27,937 nucleotides of DNA from assembly GCA_958430865.1 (NCBI GenBank), contig CAUDNR010000485.1, positions 2,244 to 30,180 of the forward strand, read 5' to 3'. The notes beneath the pieces were generated by a model. The model was not told where the DNA came from and searched no databases. It saw only the letters and a program-made list of their open reading frames with translations. The translations under genes and the position numbers were made by a program. Source of the DNA: Entrophospora sp. SA101 (Eukaryota > Glomeromycota > Glomeromycetes > Entrophosporales > Entrophosporaceae). Of the stretch, positions 1-8,975 are shown piece after piece. How positions within the stretch are numbered: position 1 is the first letter of the stretch; the number at the start of each line of letters is the position of its first letter.

Positions 1-60
1 AGTATTTTAAACTGTATAAAAAAAATTGAAATCAATTGTGAAAATCCATTCCTTATATAG

Positions 61-670
61 GACGTTCCCTCCTGTTTATTAATGCAGCTTCAGTAGAACG
101 ACTGTGGAGTAGCATGGGATTTTTTCATTCAAAAAATCAAAATAGATTGGAGGTAAAAATATAGTTTTATTTACATTAATATAGTAAATTATTTTCTTTT
201 TAAAATTTGACTATTTCTTTTACTATATGTAGTTCACTAGAGTCTTAGAAATGGCAAAATTGAAGGCTGGCATTACATATAATCGACTTCTTCAACAAGA
301 ACTTTCTTTATCAAATAAAGAAATAAATTTAGAAGAACAGAATAGCATTGAAAGAGAAATGATATTGGAAGCCGAATCTTCAAATGTAAATACTAACTTA
401 AATGAAGAAAGTTATTTGGGTGAACAAAATGATGAACAGGATAATAATAGTTTAGAAGAAGATGTAATTGCACAGTTTAATAATAATTTGGGTGAGTGGA
501 TAGAAATTCTTCAAGAAGAAGAAAATGAATCTCTAAATGAGCTTATAAACATTGAAGATGATGAATTTTATAACTTAGATGTTCAAAGTATTGATCATCC
601 AGCAACAAGCTCCGATGGGAAATGGAAATTGGAAGTTATATTAAAAAACGATATACATTGTCCTTTTTAA
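61..670 (+). CDS. hAT-family transposase (RNase H-like), C-terminal exons; gene runs off the left edge
   Basis: Exon 61-152 reads NAASVERLWSSMGF, the signature of the hAT C-terminal dimerisation region. It is joined by a GT-AG intron (153-232, 80 bp) to exon 233-670, which starts FTRVLEMAKLKAGI in the same frame; both exons are open and the splice phase is clean. An acceptor-like AG lies at 59-60, so the rest of the transposase, including its DDE/RNase H core, should be left of the window. The tail after the dimerisation motif is long, very acidic and Asn/Glu-rich, then ends in a basic/aromatic stretch (GKWKLEV...CPF) at a TAA. Cut-and-paste transposition is the family role. The gene sits just inside a hAT-like terminal repeat (860), so it probably belongs to that element and is not a host gene. 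Whether the full protein is intact cannot be judged. Confidence 0.72.
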
Positions 671-702
671 TTTTCAATTTATGAATTTTTTTTTTGACGA
701 TA

Positions 703-726
703 TATATATATATATATATATATATA
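703..726. repeat. (TA)n microsatellite
   Basis: An almost pure TA dinucleotide run lies in the 3' untranslated part of the hAT element, between the transposase stop and the GTAC-rich terminus. An open frame that crosses it on the plus strand is a by-product of the repeat. Confidence 0.9.
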
Positions 727-781
727 ATGTGTATTACATTTATCAACCAATAAAAATTGTCATAAATCACATGATATGTTC

Positions 782-860
782 GTACAATGTACTAAAAAAT
801 TTTAAGCTCGTACGTACTTGTACGATACGTGTACGTGTACGAGTACGAATCCCAACCCTG
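782..860 (+). mobile_element. Right terminus of a hAT transposon (subterminal GTAC repeats plus terminal repeat)
   Basis: Read on the minus strand the end begins CAGGGTTGGGATTCG, matching the CAGGG-type start common in hAT terminal inverted repeats. The last element base is taken as 860. Inside it, 782-846 holds eight GTAC tetramers (782, 789, 810, 814, 820, 831, 837, 843), a density suited to subterminal transposase-binding sites. The following 8 bp, 861-868 (TTGATAAT), would be the target-site duplication if this is right. The left end is outside the window. Confidence 0.6.
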
Positions 861-868
861 TTGATAAT

Positions 869-1306
869 TATACATGTCATCAAAATTAAAAGTTGTGTGA
901 CGCAATTAGTTTAGTGTGAGACGCATTGATGCAGATGTAGGACACAGATGCAATTCGTGACGCAAGACTCAATTCGTGATGCAAAACGTAATTCGTGAGT
1001 GATATAAATTATCTGAAAGTGATGTTCAAATCTTGCAAAAATGATAAAAATTACATTATTTATTTATTTATTTGCAATAATTCTATATATTTTATGGAAT
1101 TAATTTAAAGTATAAACCTTTTTTTTTGAGTTATCCACAATTTTTTAATTCACAACTTTAAAAGGTTATGGTCTAGTATGAATGTAATTGAAAAACTTTT
1201 GTGTGTATTATATTCATTATATAAAATATTCATAAGTAAATTAATATTTTTATTATATGAAGTTTGTGCAATTCACAAAAATTTCAAACATGATAAAAAA
1301 AAATAC
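869..1306. other. Non-coding spacer between hAT end and LINE
   Basis: The stretch is AT-rich. At 901-1000 there are several loosely repeated GACGCA / ATTCGTGA words (for example at 910-1000), which look like a short degenerate tandem array. No open frame with coding character is seen. A T-run lies near 1118-1128. Confidence 0.5.
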
Positions 1307-1530
1307 TATCATTTTTATTTTTATTTTTTTTTTTTGCTAAAGTGAGGCCTTGAAATCACGTTTATTTATTTAAAATTTAATGCATTATTAAAAATTTACA
1401 AATTTTTACACGTAATCCTACCCCAATTAACCTATTGTTAATTTAAAGCTAACCTGCCACCTTTAAAAAAAAAAATTAATTAGACATATTTGAATAAATT
1501 TATCTAAAAAATTCTACAAAAGATAGCATG

Positions 1531-1649
1531 CTAAAGGCAAAAATTTTCCCACTTAGCACCAAAAATTATGAAATTCTGACACCACTCTTCCCATTTGTCA
1601 GAATGTATAGCATTCTGAGAATTGGATGAAGTGGCTTGAGAACATTTTT
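1531..1649 (-). pseudogene. Displaced original 3' end of LINE ORF2
   Basis: In the second frame, the duplicated segment continues directly into KCSQATSSNSQNA and ends in ENFCL with a TAG at 1531-1533. Before the duplication this was very probably the natural C-terminus of ORF2, about 40 residues. It is now disconnected, because 163 bp is not a multiple of three and ORF2 runs into a stop at 1736 first. Confidence 0.75.
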
Positions 1650-1975
1650 CTGTGTAATTTTTCTTTTTTTTAACTGTTATCCCAATTGAATGTTCCCATT
1701 CAATGATTTCCTCACACCTAGGCTTCCAAATTTTTTCAAAGAAAGCTTCCTGGACTATATTTAACAAATCCAGAGCTGCTTTCCTCCCCTTGGATTTTGA
1801 GTTTATGATACACTGTGTAATTTTTCTTTTTTTTAACTGTTATCCCAATTGAATGTTCCCATTCAATGATTTCCTCACACCTAGGCTTCCAAATTTTTTC
1901 AAAGAAAGCTTCCTGGACTATATTTAACAAATCCAGAGCTGCTTTCCTCCCCTTGGATTTTGAGTTTATGATACA
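1650..1975. repeat. Perfect 163-bp tandem duplication inside LINE ORF2
   Basis: 1650-1812 and 1813-1975 are identical by eye, including an 8-T run and every base up to the shared ATGATACA end. Flanks differ on both sides. Lack of divergence suggests a recent event, or an assembly artefact. Confidence 0.93.
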
Positions 1976-4900
1976 TGTAAAACTATGTATTATGCTTCTT
2001 GAAATTAAGCCTCTTGTGAAATTTTTCATAAAAAGTATACAAGATGTAGGGTTGTTGAAATAAGGAAATATTTCACACATTATTGTTTGTCTATCTATAT
2101 GATTGATATTATTATTGTTATGGTTATGGTTATTATCCAAAAGTGATTGAATGAATTCAATTATTTTTTTGTTAATTGTTTTAACTGCATCTTTTGAATT
2201 CTTGCAGTACCATAAATGATCATAATCTTCTGGAGCTAAATTACACCTAGGACAATTTGTAAAATTCCCATATAAATCAGATCTACATTTCTTTAAAATT
2301 TCTAATACTGGTAGTTCATTATGTAATAGTTTGATTTTGAAGGCTTTCCATCTACTGTCTTTGAAAGATGTAGAGGAAGGGAAACTGGTTCTTAAAGATA
2401 ACCATGTGCACCTCCACTCTATTTTTTGTATTTCTTCCTCAGTGAAAAATGGTTGAAACCGATTTAGAGATATCCAAGAATTTAATCGCTTTGCTTTGCA
2501 TATTTGTTTGATGAAATTTCTACAATGGTAATCTATTAGAAACTCCTTCCAATATAATGTAACATATTTTTTAGTTATGTTATTGATATTTATTTTTGTG
2601 ATTTGATTATTGCTACATCCCAATTTGGCTAGTGAGTCAGCTGTGTCATTGAGAGGATATTTATTGGAGTGAGCTTTAACTTTTGTTAAATTTACTATTA
2701 AATTATATTTTTCCATTGTTGAATAAATGATTTCCCATAAAGAAAAATTATTAATTTTAAGGTAGGATCTAATGGTTTTTGATTTTTGTTTCCAATTGTT
2801 AAAACCATCAATAGTAGCTTGTGAATCTAAGTATATATTTATAATACTATTTGCTGGACATGTTAGAATTGCTGTAAGTAGAGAAAAGATTTCTGCACGT
2901 GTTGATGATGGCCATTGTGACAGCGCACCTGAAAAAGAGTTAGTAATTTTTTTATTCTTATCAACTTGGATCCAACCATAACCTAATTTAATATCAGGAG
3001 AGCTAGGATTTTTTAGGGATCCATCAGTCCAAAATTCTAATTGATTAATGCAATTATTTATCATGTGAATATTGAATAATTGTAATGATATTGGTTCATT
3101 TATAATATTCTTTATCCATGTTAGTCTGTTATCTTCAATATATATTGTTGGACATATTGGAATAATAATAATATTATTATTATTGAATTTATCAAAGTTG
3201 TATTCTAAAGCCTTTATGATTTCGCATCTAGGAAATGTTATGGTGATGATATTGGATCCAGAAGAAATACATTTCTTGGCTGGTATGACAATACATTCTT
3301 TCTGTGGTTTATTGTATAAACAACCAATTCTATTTGGATTATTTATAAGGTTGTTTAGTTCACATCCTTTACATTGACTTAGTTGAAAACTATCATGATT
3401 GTTTTCTAATATGTTGGTATTTGATTTCCAATGAGTGATGATAAGTTGATTGTTGTTTTTTGGTGAAGCTAGTTCATATGTCTTACCAAAAGTTATTTCT
3501 TCAAATTGGTAGGTTGCAATGAAAGGCCTGATTCTAGAGTCTTTTGGAAAATTAAGTGAATATTGTATAGGGAATGAGTTGCATCTAGGTAGTTTCCATT
3601 GATCTAGAACTTCACGAGATGAGTGATGTAGGATAGATTCTTCTAATGATGAAAACCATTTTGGTTTTCGACCACGTATATTAATTTTTAAACGTAAGAC
3701 TGCTTGTTTCCAAGAAAGTAAATGTGTACCTTCACAACAGAGGATTTGATCAAGATATAATACTTGTTTTTTAGCCAGTGCATTTACAAATGATGTATAT
3801 TTTTCAGCAAAAATATCTTGTAGTAAAATTTGTCCACCTTTAATTATGAAAGACTCAGAATCATATGTTGTTCTAAGTGAGAATTTGAAAAATTTTGCTA
3901 TGCATAAGATGCCAGCCATAAGATTATTTTTAAATAAACGAAGATGAGAAACTGAATAATTCCAAGACTCCAATGGACTTTTAGGCAAACACAAATTGAG
4001 TTGTAATTGATGTAATTTGATTTTAGAAATTTTACCCATAATTCCATTGTCATTTAGGCGAACACACAGGTTGGTTATGTGATGTTGTACTTGACAATCC
4101 CATAAATCACAAAGATTATATATTGTATGTGTATTAGTAACTGCATTAGGAACAGTAGATGCAAGGCCAACCTTTTGTTTGAATAATTTTCTACATTTTG
4201 CTCCTAAAATTTTACATTCATTTTCAGACAGCAATGTAAGTTGTAGACGATATTCTAATCTAGGAATCATTACACAATTGAAAATATATAAGATTTGTTT
4301 ATCAGTAAGGTGTTTATGTTTCATAATTGATTCCATATTGATAATTTCATCATGCACAGAATTTTTAACATGTCTAGTTGACCCTTTTGCATTAACCCAT
4401 ACACCTAGAAATCTAATAGATGTGTTGATTGGCTTTGCAAAAACCTCTGTACAATCTTTTCCAAAAATAATGGAAGTTGAAGGAATTGGTGTAGGTGAAT
4501 TTATAACTAAAAGTTCTGATTTCTTTTTATTTACTTTAATGCCATTTAGATCATAGAATGAATCTGCAATTTCTAGAATTAGTTCCATATTATCTTTGGA
4601 TGGTGCAAACCAAGTTGTGTCATCCATATATGCAAGACTTGATATTGTTTCAGAAAGTTTGGTGGTTTCATTATATCGAAGGTCTTGTTTCCATTCAACT
4701 TCTATTTGATATCCAAGTGATTTTTGATTTTGAATCTCGCAGAGTAAAGGATCATAGTATATACACCACATGAGAGGTGAAATTACTTCACCTTGATCAA
4801 TGCCATTGTTGATAGTGTATTGATCAGTGAGTCCAAATTCTGTAACAACTCTATTTACTCTTTTGTTAAAAATGTTATGGATGAATTTGCAGAATGAATT

Positions 4901-7141
4901 AGGTAGTGCAATTCTTTTAAGAGCAAGTTGTAACATATCTCTATTAACCAGATCATATGCTTTGCTCATATCTTGAAATAAAACCCACATTTCTTTATTG
5001 TTCTCACGAGCATCTTCCATCAACATATTGAGAATATGTATTGGCTCATGTGTGGATTTTCCAGGAAGTCCTGCAAAGTTACATCCTTTTAAAATATTAT
5101 GCTTCATTACTATTTCTGATATTCTATTATTTATAATTTTCACTAATGCTTTTCTTGGTGTCTCCAGTAATGTAATTGGTCGTGTATTATTCAATTGTAA
5201 TTCCCAATCCAGTGGTTTTGGTATTGGATAAACAGTTGCCTCTCTCCATGCATCTGGTATGTCATTGATGGTAATACATTGATTTATTATTTTCAGAAGA
5301 AATTGTTGAGTTGTTTTTCCTATGTGCTTGAGCATTTCATTTGTAATGCCTGAAGGCCCACTTGCTTTTCCATTTGGGAGTGTATTTATAATAGAATACC
5401 ATTCAACTAATGTTAAAGGGTTCATTAAATTTGAATACCATATGGGATCAATTTGTTTGATTGATTTATATTGATTAAACCATGGAGATGGTAATGTATT
5501 AGGTGTAGTATGATTATTATTTGAAATACTGCTAAAATGATTTTTAGTTGCTTTTTTAACATCATCAGGTAAGAGGAGAATTTCATCTTCACCATCTTTG
5601 TTAATTACGCAACGATTAATTCTAATAGATTGTTTTTCACGTTCTAAAATACTGTTAATCATGACTTTTTGATTTGATGTATAATGTTCACATCTTTTTT
5701 TCGTGAAAAATTTAATTTGCTTTTCAATTTCAATCTTGTCTTCTATTTTCTTCTGTGATTTAATGGTGTTGAAGATAGATATTAAATATTTATATGTTTG
5801 TTCATATACATTATCATATAAAGTATCAGGTAGGTTTTCTAAAGGTATTTCAAGGTTTTGAGTAATCTTGGTAATGTTCTTTTTTATATCATTCCACATG
5901 GTATTGCACTGATTTATATTTACAAGATTTTTGATTTGAAGAAATTGTTGAAGTAAACGACCAAATGATTTAAGGGATTTATGTAATATCAAAGTATCTT
6001 TGGATCTTTTATTACTATCTTTCCTGCTAATTTTATCAAATGGTATTTCTTTGTCAGCAGTTTGGATAATTATTTGCTGTAGTATGGTCCATGATCTATT
6101 TAACCAAGAACATGTAGGTTGAAAATTATTTATACACTGGTTATAATCCCAATGTCTTTCTAAATTCTTATCAGTAAGTGATGCAAAATTTTGCCATTTT
6201 TCATTTGTCATTTTCTCAAATTTATAAATTTTCTTTTTGTTGTCTAATTTACGTTCATTATTATCGGAACGATGTTTGTAGAAATTAGAAGTTATTAAAT
6301 CACACCATATTAATTTATGGTCTGTTGAAAAAATTGATGTATAATCAACAGTTTTTGTGCGAGCAAGATCATGAGCAAAATTATGCAAAATCCAAATTTG
6401 ATCTATACGTGATTTTGAGTTATTATTAGACCATGTGTATTGAGGTGAGTTTGGATTTGTGATTTTAAGACTGTCTATAAAATTTAAAGTTTGTAATGTT
6501 GAAATCAGATTATATGTGTAAGGTATAGTATGATTATTAATCTGCAAATTATGAAAAATTTCAGGGTCTGCATTGAAGTCACCCATTACAATTGTAAAAA
6601 AATTTTTGTTTAATGCCTCTTGACAATATTTAATTACTTGTTTTGAAGTTGTAATTCTTTCTTGTTTTTTGTTGGTATTAGAATTGATATAAACCTGAAT
6701 AATTCGTAATTTTTTCTTTCCTTTAAAATATAAGTCAGCATATATTATGCGTCCTTGATATTTTTCAATTTTTACTATATGTCTAGCTAATGATTTTGAA
6801 ATAAGAAGACCTACACCAGCTGAGTTAGGCTGGTCAGGGTGTGAGCTCCAAAAAGATTGAAATGTATTACATTTTCTCATACAATGTTTAGAGTTGTTAC
6901 GGTTGAGTTTGGTTTCAGATATACCAATTATGTCCATTTGGTTATCTTTGCATAGTGTTTTGACTATAGTTTGTAGATGTGAGTCATTTATTCCTCGGAT
7001 TTTTTGTGTTCCAATTCGAATAAGTTGTGATGTAAATATAGGAACATTATTTGTATGTGGGTTTGAAATATTATTCATTGAATTTTCGTTATTATCATTA
7101 TTAATATTAAATTGATTATTGTTTTTGTTGTTTATATTCAT
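1736..7141 (-). CDS. LINE ORF2: AP endonuclease - reverse transcriptase - RNase H polyprotein, with altered C-terminus
   Basis: This 1801-residue protein starts with an Asn-rich leader. Residues about 40-285 form an APE-like endonuclease with SETK (E76), GDFNAD (D188), SRIDQIW (D247) and STDHK (D274/H275). Residues about 590-900 are the reverse transcriptase: RPITLLETPRKAL, FQDMSKAYD (D724), the GIDQGEVISPL region, and catalytic YMDD at 838-841. Residues about 1368-1508 are an RNase H domain: WTDGS (D1373), AEI (E1417), LDS (D1439) and NDTADSLAK (D1502). A CxxC...H...C zinc motif follows at 1630-1646. These parts nick target DNA and reverse-transcribe the element RNA. The last 25 residues, from 1777, are read in a shifted frame because of the tandem duplication at 1650-1975. 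The undisturbed frame continues to a stop at 1531-1533. All visible catalytic residues are present. Confidence 0.93.
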   Translation of the reverse strand: MNINNKNNNQFNINNDNNENSMNNISNPHTNNVPIFTSQLIRIGTQKIRGINDSHLQTIVKTLCKDNQMDIIGISETKLNRNNSKHCMRKCNTFQSFWSSHPDQPNSAGVGLLISKSLARHIVKIEKYQGRIIYADLYFKGKKKLRIIQVYINSNTNKKQERITTSKQVIKYCQEALNKNFFTIVMGDFNADPEIFHNLQINNHTIPYTYNLISTLQTLNFIDSLKITNPNSPQYTWSNNNSKSRIDQIWILHNFAHDLARTKTVDYTSIFSTDHKLIWCDLITSNFYKHRSDNNERKLDNKKKIYKFEKMTNEKWQNFASLTDKNLERHWDYNQCINNFQPTCSWLNRSWTILQQIIIQTADKEIPFDKISRKDSNKRSKDTLILHKSLKSFGRLLQQFLQIKNLVNINQCNTMWNDIKKNITKITQNLEIPLENLPDTLYDNVYEQTYKYLISIFNTIKSQKKIEDKIEIEKQIKFFTKKRCEHYTSNQKVMINSILEREKQSIRINRCVINKDGEDEILLLPDDVKKATKNHFSSISNNNHTTPNTLPSPWFNQYKSIKQIDPIWYSNLMNPLTLVEWYSIINTLPNGKASGPSGITNEMLKHIGKTTQQFLLKIINQCITINDIPDAWREATVYPIPKPLDWELQLNNTRPITLLETPRKALVKIINNRISEIVMKHNILKGCNFAGLPGKSTHEPIHILNMLMEDARENNKEMWVLFQDMSKAYDLVNRDMLQLALKRIALPNSFCKFIHNIFNKRVNRVVTEFGLTDQYTINNGIDQGEVISPLMWCIYYDPLLCEIQNQKSLGYQIEVEWKQDLRYNETTKLSETISSLAYMDDTTWFAPSKDNMELILEIADSFYDLNGIKVNKKKSELLVINSPTPIPSTSIIFGKDCTEVFAKPINTSIRFLGVWVNAKGSTRHVKNSVHDEIINMESIMKHKHLTDKQILYIFNCVMIPRLEYRLQLTLLSENECKILGAKCRKLFKQKVGLASTVPNAVTNTHTIYNLCDLWDCQVQHHITNLCVRLNDNGIMGKISKIKLHQLQLNLCLPKSPLESWNYSVSHLRLFKNNLMAGILCIAKFFKFSLRTTYDSESFIIKGGQILLQDIFAEKYTSFVNALAKKQVLYLDQILCCEGTHLLSWKQAVLRLKINIRGRKPKWFSSLEESILHHSSREVLDQWKLPRCNSFPIQYSLNFPKDSRIRPFIATYQFEEITFGKTYELASPKNNNQLIITHWKSNTNILENNHDSFQLSQCKGCELNNLINNPNRIGCLYNKPQKECIVIPAKKCISSGSNIITITFPRCEIIKALEYNFDKFNNNNIIIIPICPTIYIEDNRLTWIKNIINEPISLQLFNIHMINNCINQLEFWTDGSLKNPSSPDIKLGYGWIQVDKNKKITNSFSGALSQWPSSTRAEIFSLLTAILTCPANSIINIYLDSQATIDGFNNWKQKSKTIRSYLKINNFSLWEIIYSTMEKYNLIVNLTKVKAHSNKYPLNDTADSLAKLGCSNNQITKININNITKKYVTLYWKEFLIDYHCRNFIKQICKAKRLNSWISLNRFQPFFTEEEIQKIEWRCTWLSLRTSFPSSTSFKDSRWKAFKIKLLHNELPVLEILKKCRSDLYGNFTNCPRCNLAPEDYDHLWYCKNSKDAVKTINKKIIEFIQSLLDNNHNHNNNNINHIDRQTIMCEIFPYFNNPTSCILFMKNFTRGLISRSIIHSFTCIINSKSKGRKAALDLLNIVQEAFFEKIWKPRCEEIIEWEHSIGITVKKKKNYTVYHKLKIQGEESSSGFVKYSPGSFL

Positions 7142-7183
7142 TATTAAATTATTTTAGATTTACGAGATGGTATAACCAATTGT

Positions 7184-8938
7184 TTAAAAACTTACATCAT
7201 CCTCATCATTATTAGATTTATTAATGAATTTGGATGAAATATTGCCAATCATATTTTTGATGTCAGCCATGTCTTGAGAAAGATTTTTTGCATTTTTATT
7301 TAGTTCTTCCTGTTGTTTAACAATTAATTGACTTTCATCAGTGTTTTTGTTAATTTTGGTTGTTGAAGCTTGGCTTTCTTCAGATGAAGATGTAAATGAT
7401 TCTCTAGATCTCTTGTGAGAATTAGAAATTCCAGGTTTGTATGTGGGTTTTTTCAAGATGGGAGTGCATACAGTTATATAAGGATCTGTATTTCCTTGTT
7501 TAGGTTTAGTACTGTCTTTATCCTCAAGTACTTTAATTCTGATATTGATTTCCTGAATATTCTGAGTAAGATGATTCAGTTTGGTTGATATATCTTCAAC
7601 TTTTTCCATAAGTTTTTTTAAAACATCTTCTGTTTTGTTACCTATTTTTTCAGCATGAATGGAATCATCAAGAGATGTCCTAATACTGTTTTTTACAACA
7701 TCTGCAAATGATAATCCTTTTGATTTATTTGCAGGTGGGTGTGTTTGTGGTTTACGATGTTGAGCAGGTTTATATTTGTTGTACAAAGGTTGCAATTTGG
7801 ATATATTGATTTTTTTTTGTTTTGCCCGTTGAATTTCCTGACAACCTGTAATAGTGTGATCAGGATGTCCACATTTTCTACAGAGTGCAGTATCTTCTGA
7901 TGCCCAAAATAATTCAGTATTATTGAGAGTATACCAATTAATTTGTGCATCATGTGCTGCTTCATCAGAATCAAAGAAAAACCATCCATATCTGCAGTTG
8001 ACATATGATTTGCGTGTTTTAGGTATGAAAATTGCCTTTGCTTTTGTTGCATTGATTATTTCAACAAGATCTCTTGCTGTAGTTCCAAAAGGGAGGTGAC
8101 CAAGTTTGAGGGCATGTAAATGTCTTTTTTCATATTGTTTTTCATTCATGCTTAATGGTTCTACTCTAACCATATCTTTTAGAATAAAGACTGCCCATGT
8201 TTCATTATGAAATGGTAAAATATCTTCCTTTTTTTCAAAATAAATTATGGCTTCTTGCCATAAGTCTTTGGTTTGCATAGAGAATTTAATAATTTTTCCA
8301 TATTTTTCAAAAGTAGCATGTACTAAAGTTGAACTTGTATTAAGTGGAATATTCTTAACTCTTATTGAATTTTCTTTATTAATGTTTCCAACTGGTGCAA
8401 GTTCTTTAGAGAAACGGATACCTTCATAATCAGGTAAGTCTGTGACAACAAGGTTATTAAGATCCTCTTCATTATCGAAGTTAGCAACAAATTTCCTTTG
8501 TTTGCCAAATCTGGTAATGTAGAGACCCACAAACCCTTTATAATTGATCAAAAATTTTTCAACAAATTTTTTTTTATTAATATTATTTTTACTTGGTATT
8601 TGATCGATTAAAATTGCTGCTCGAAAATTTGTGTATTTATTGACAACTACCCACTCTTGTGTCATCTTGTTGTCCTCCACATTTGAACCTGAATTTCCAT
8701 TATCATTAAATGTGTTTGATGAGTCTTCAATAGAATGAGGTGAAATTGGTTCTTTTGTATTAATAATAGATGCATTTGTTGATGTTGCAAATGTTTGAAG
8801 TGCATTTGTTGCATTTGCATCTATCTCCATCATATTTGAATTAGAAGCTTTATTAACATCTACATTAGATTCTTTCTCATGAAAATTTGCTTTTTTTTTT
8901 GCTTGTTTTTTAGAATTTGAGTTATAATGTCTAGTCAT
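7184..8938 (-). CDS. LINE ORF1: RRM-like / CCHC zinc-knuckle nucleic-acid-binding protein
   Basis: This is a 584-residue protein encoded just upstream of ORF2. The start is Lys-rich (KKQAKKKA) and followed by a Ser/Asn-rich disordered stretch. Residues about 191-262 (SIRVKNIPLN...ATFEKYGKIIKF) look like an RRM, and about 273-350 (LHALKLGHLPFGTTARDLV...) like a second RRM-type fold. A CX2CX4HX4C zinc knuckle lies at 353-366 (CRKCGHPDHTITGC). Residues about 436-474 form a heptad-like coiled coil (VLKKLMEKVEDISTKL...). A Ser/Lys-rich, acidic tail (DEDDVSF) ends the protein. LINE ORF1 proteins bind the element RNA, multimerise and form the RNP; RRM, knuckle and coiled coil fit that. The frame is unbroken. 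The ATG at 8938 is the first in frame after an A-rich leader. Confidence 0.85.
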   Translation of the reverse strand: MTRHYNSNSKKQAKKKANFHEKESNVDVNKASNSNMMEIDANATNALQTFATSTNASIINTKEPISPHSIEDSSNTFNDNGNSGSNVEDNKMTQEWVVVNKYTNFRAAILIDQIPSKNNINKKKFVEKFLINYKGFVGLYITRFGKQRKFVANFDNEEDLNNLVVTDLPDYEGIRFSKELAPVGNINKENSIRVKNIPLNTSSTLVHATFEKYGKIIKFSMQTKDLWQEAIIYFEKKEDILPFHNETWAVFILKDMVRVEPLSMNEKQYEKRHLHALKLGHLPFGTTARDLVEIINATKAKAIFIPKTRKSYVNCRYGWFFFDSDEAAHDAQINWYTLNNTELFWASEDTALCRKCGHPDHTITGCQEIQRAKQKKINISKLQPLYNKYKPAQHRKPQTHPPANKSKGLSFADVVKNSIRTSLDDSIHAEKIGNKTEDVLKKLMEKVEDISTKLNHLTQNIQEINIRIKVLEDKDSTKPKQGNTDPYITVCTPILKKPTYKPGISNSHKRSRESFTSSSEESQASTTKINKNTDESQLIVKQQEELNKNAKNLSQDMADIKNMIGNISSKFINKSNNDEDDVSF

Positions 8939-8975
8939 TCATCGTATTTATTATTATTTTATTTTTTATTTTGGT

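Larger units (their letters stand above)
1307..8975 (-). mobile_element. Non-LTR retrotransposon (LINE) with two ORFs
   Basis: Two long minus-strand ORFs in the usual LINE order (ORF1 then ORF2, separated by 42 nt) fill 8938-1531. ORF2 carries endonuclease, reverse transcriptase and RNase H, which fits APE-type LINEs of the I/Tad1-like assemblage; the clade is an inference. The 3' boundary is placed at an A-rich tail, seen on the plus strand as the T-rich run 1307-1335, about 200 nt past the original ORF2 stop. The 5' boundary near 8975 is approximate and rests only on the short A-rich leader before ORF1. No convincing target-site duplication was found by eye. Both ORFs are uninterrupted over most of their length, so the copy is young, but a 163-bp duplication damages the ORF2 3' end. 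Confidence 0.85.

Noticed and set aside
681..914. Plus-strand open frame across the TA repeat and the hAT terminus
   Set aside because: Its residues (YIYIYI, VRVRVR) come from the TA and GTAC repeats; it has no coding character.
1866..7115. Many plus-strand frames antisense to the LINE
   Set aside because: They are shadows of ORF2. The minus-strand frame explains the region with ordered catalytic motifs.
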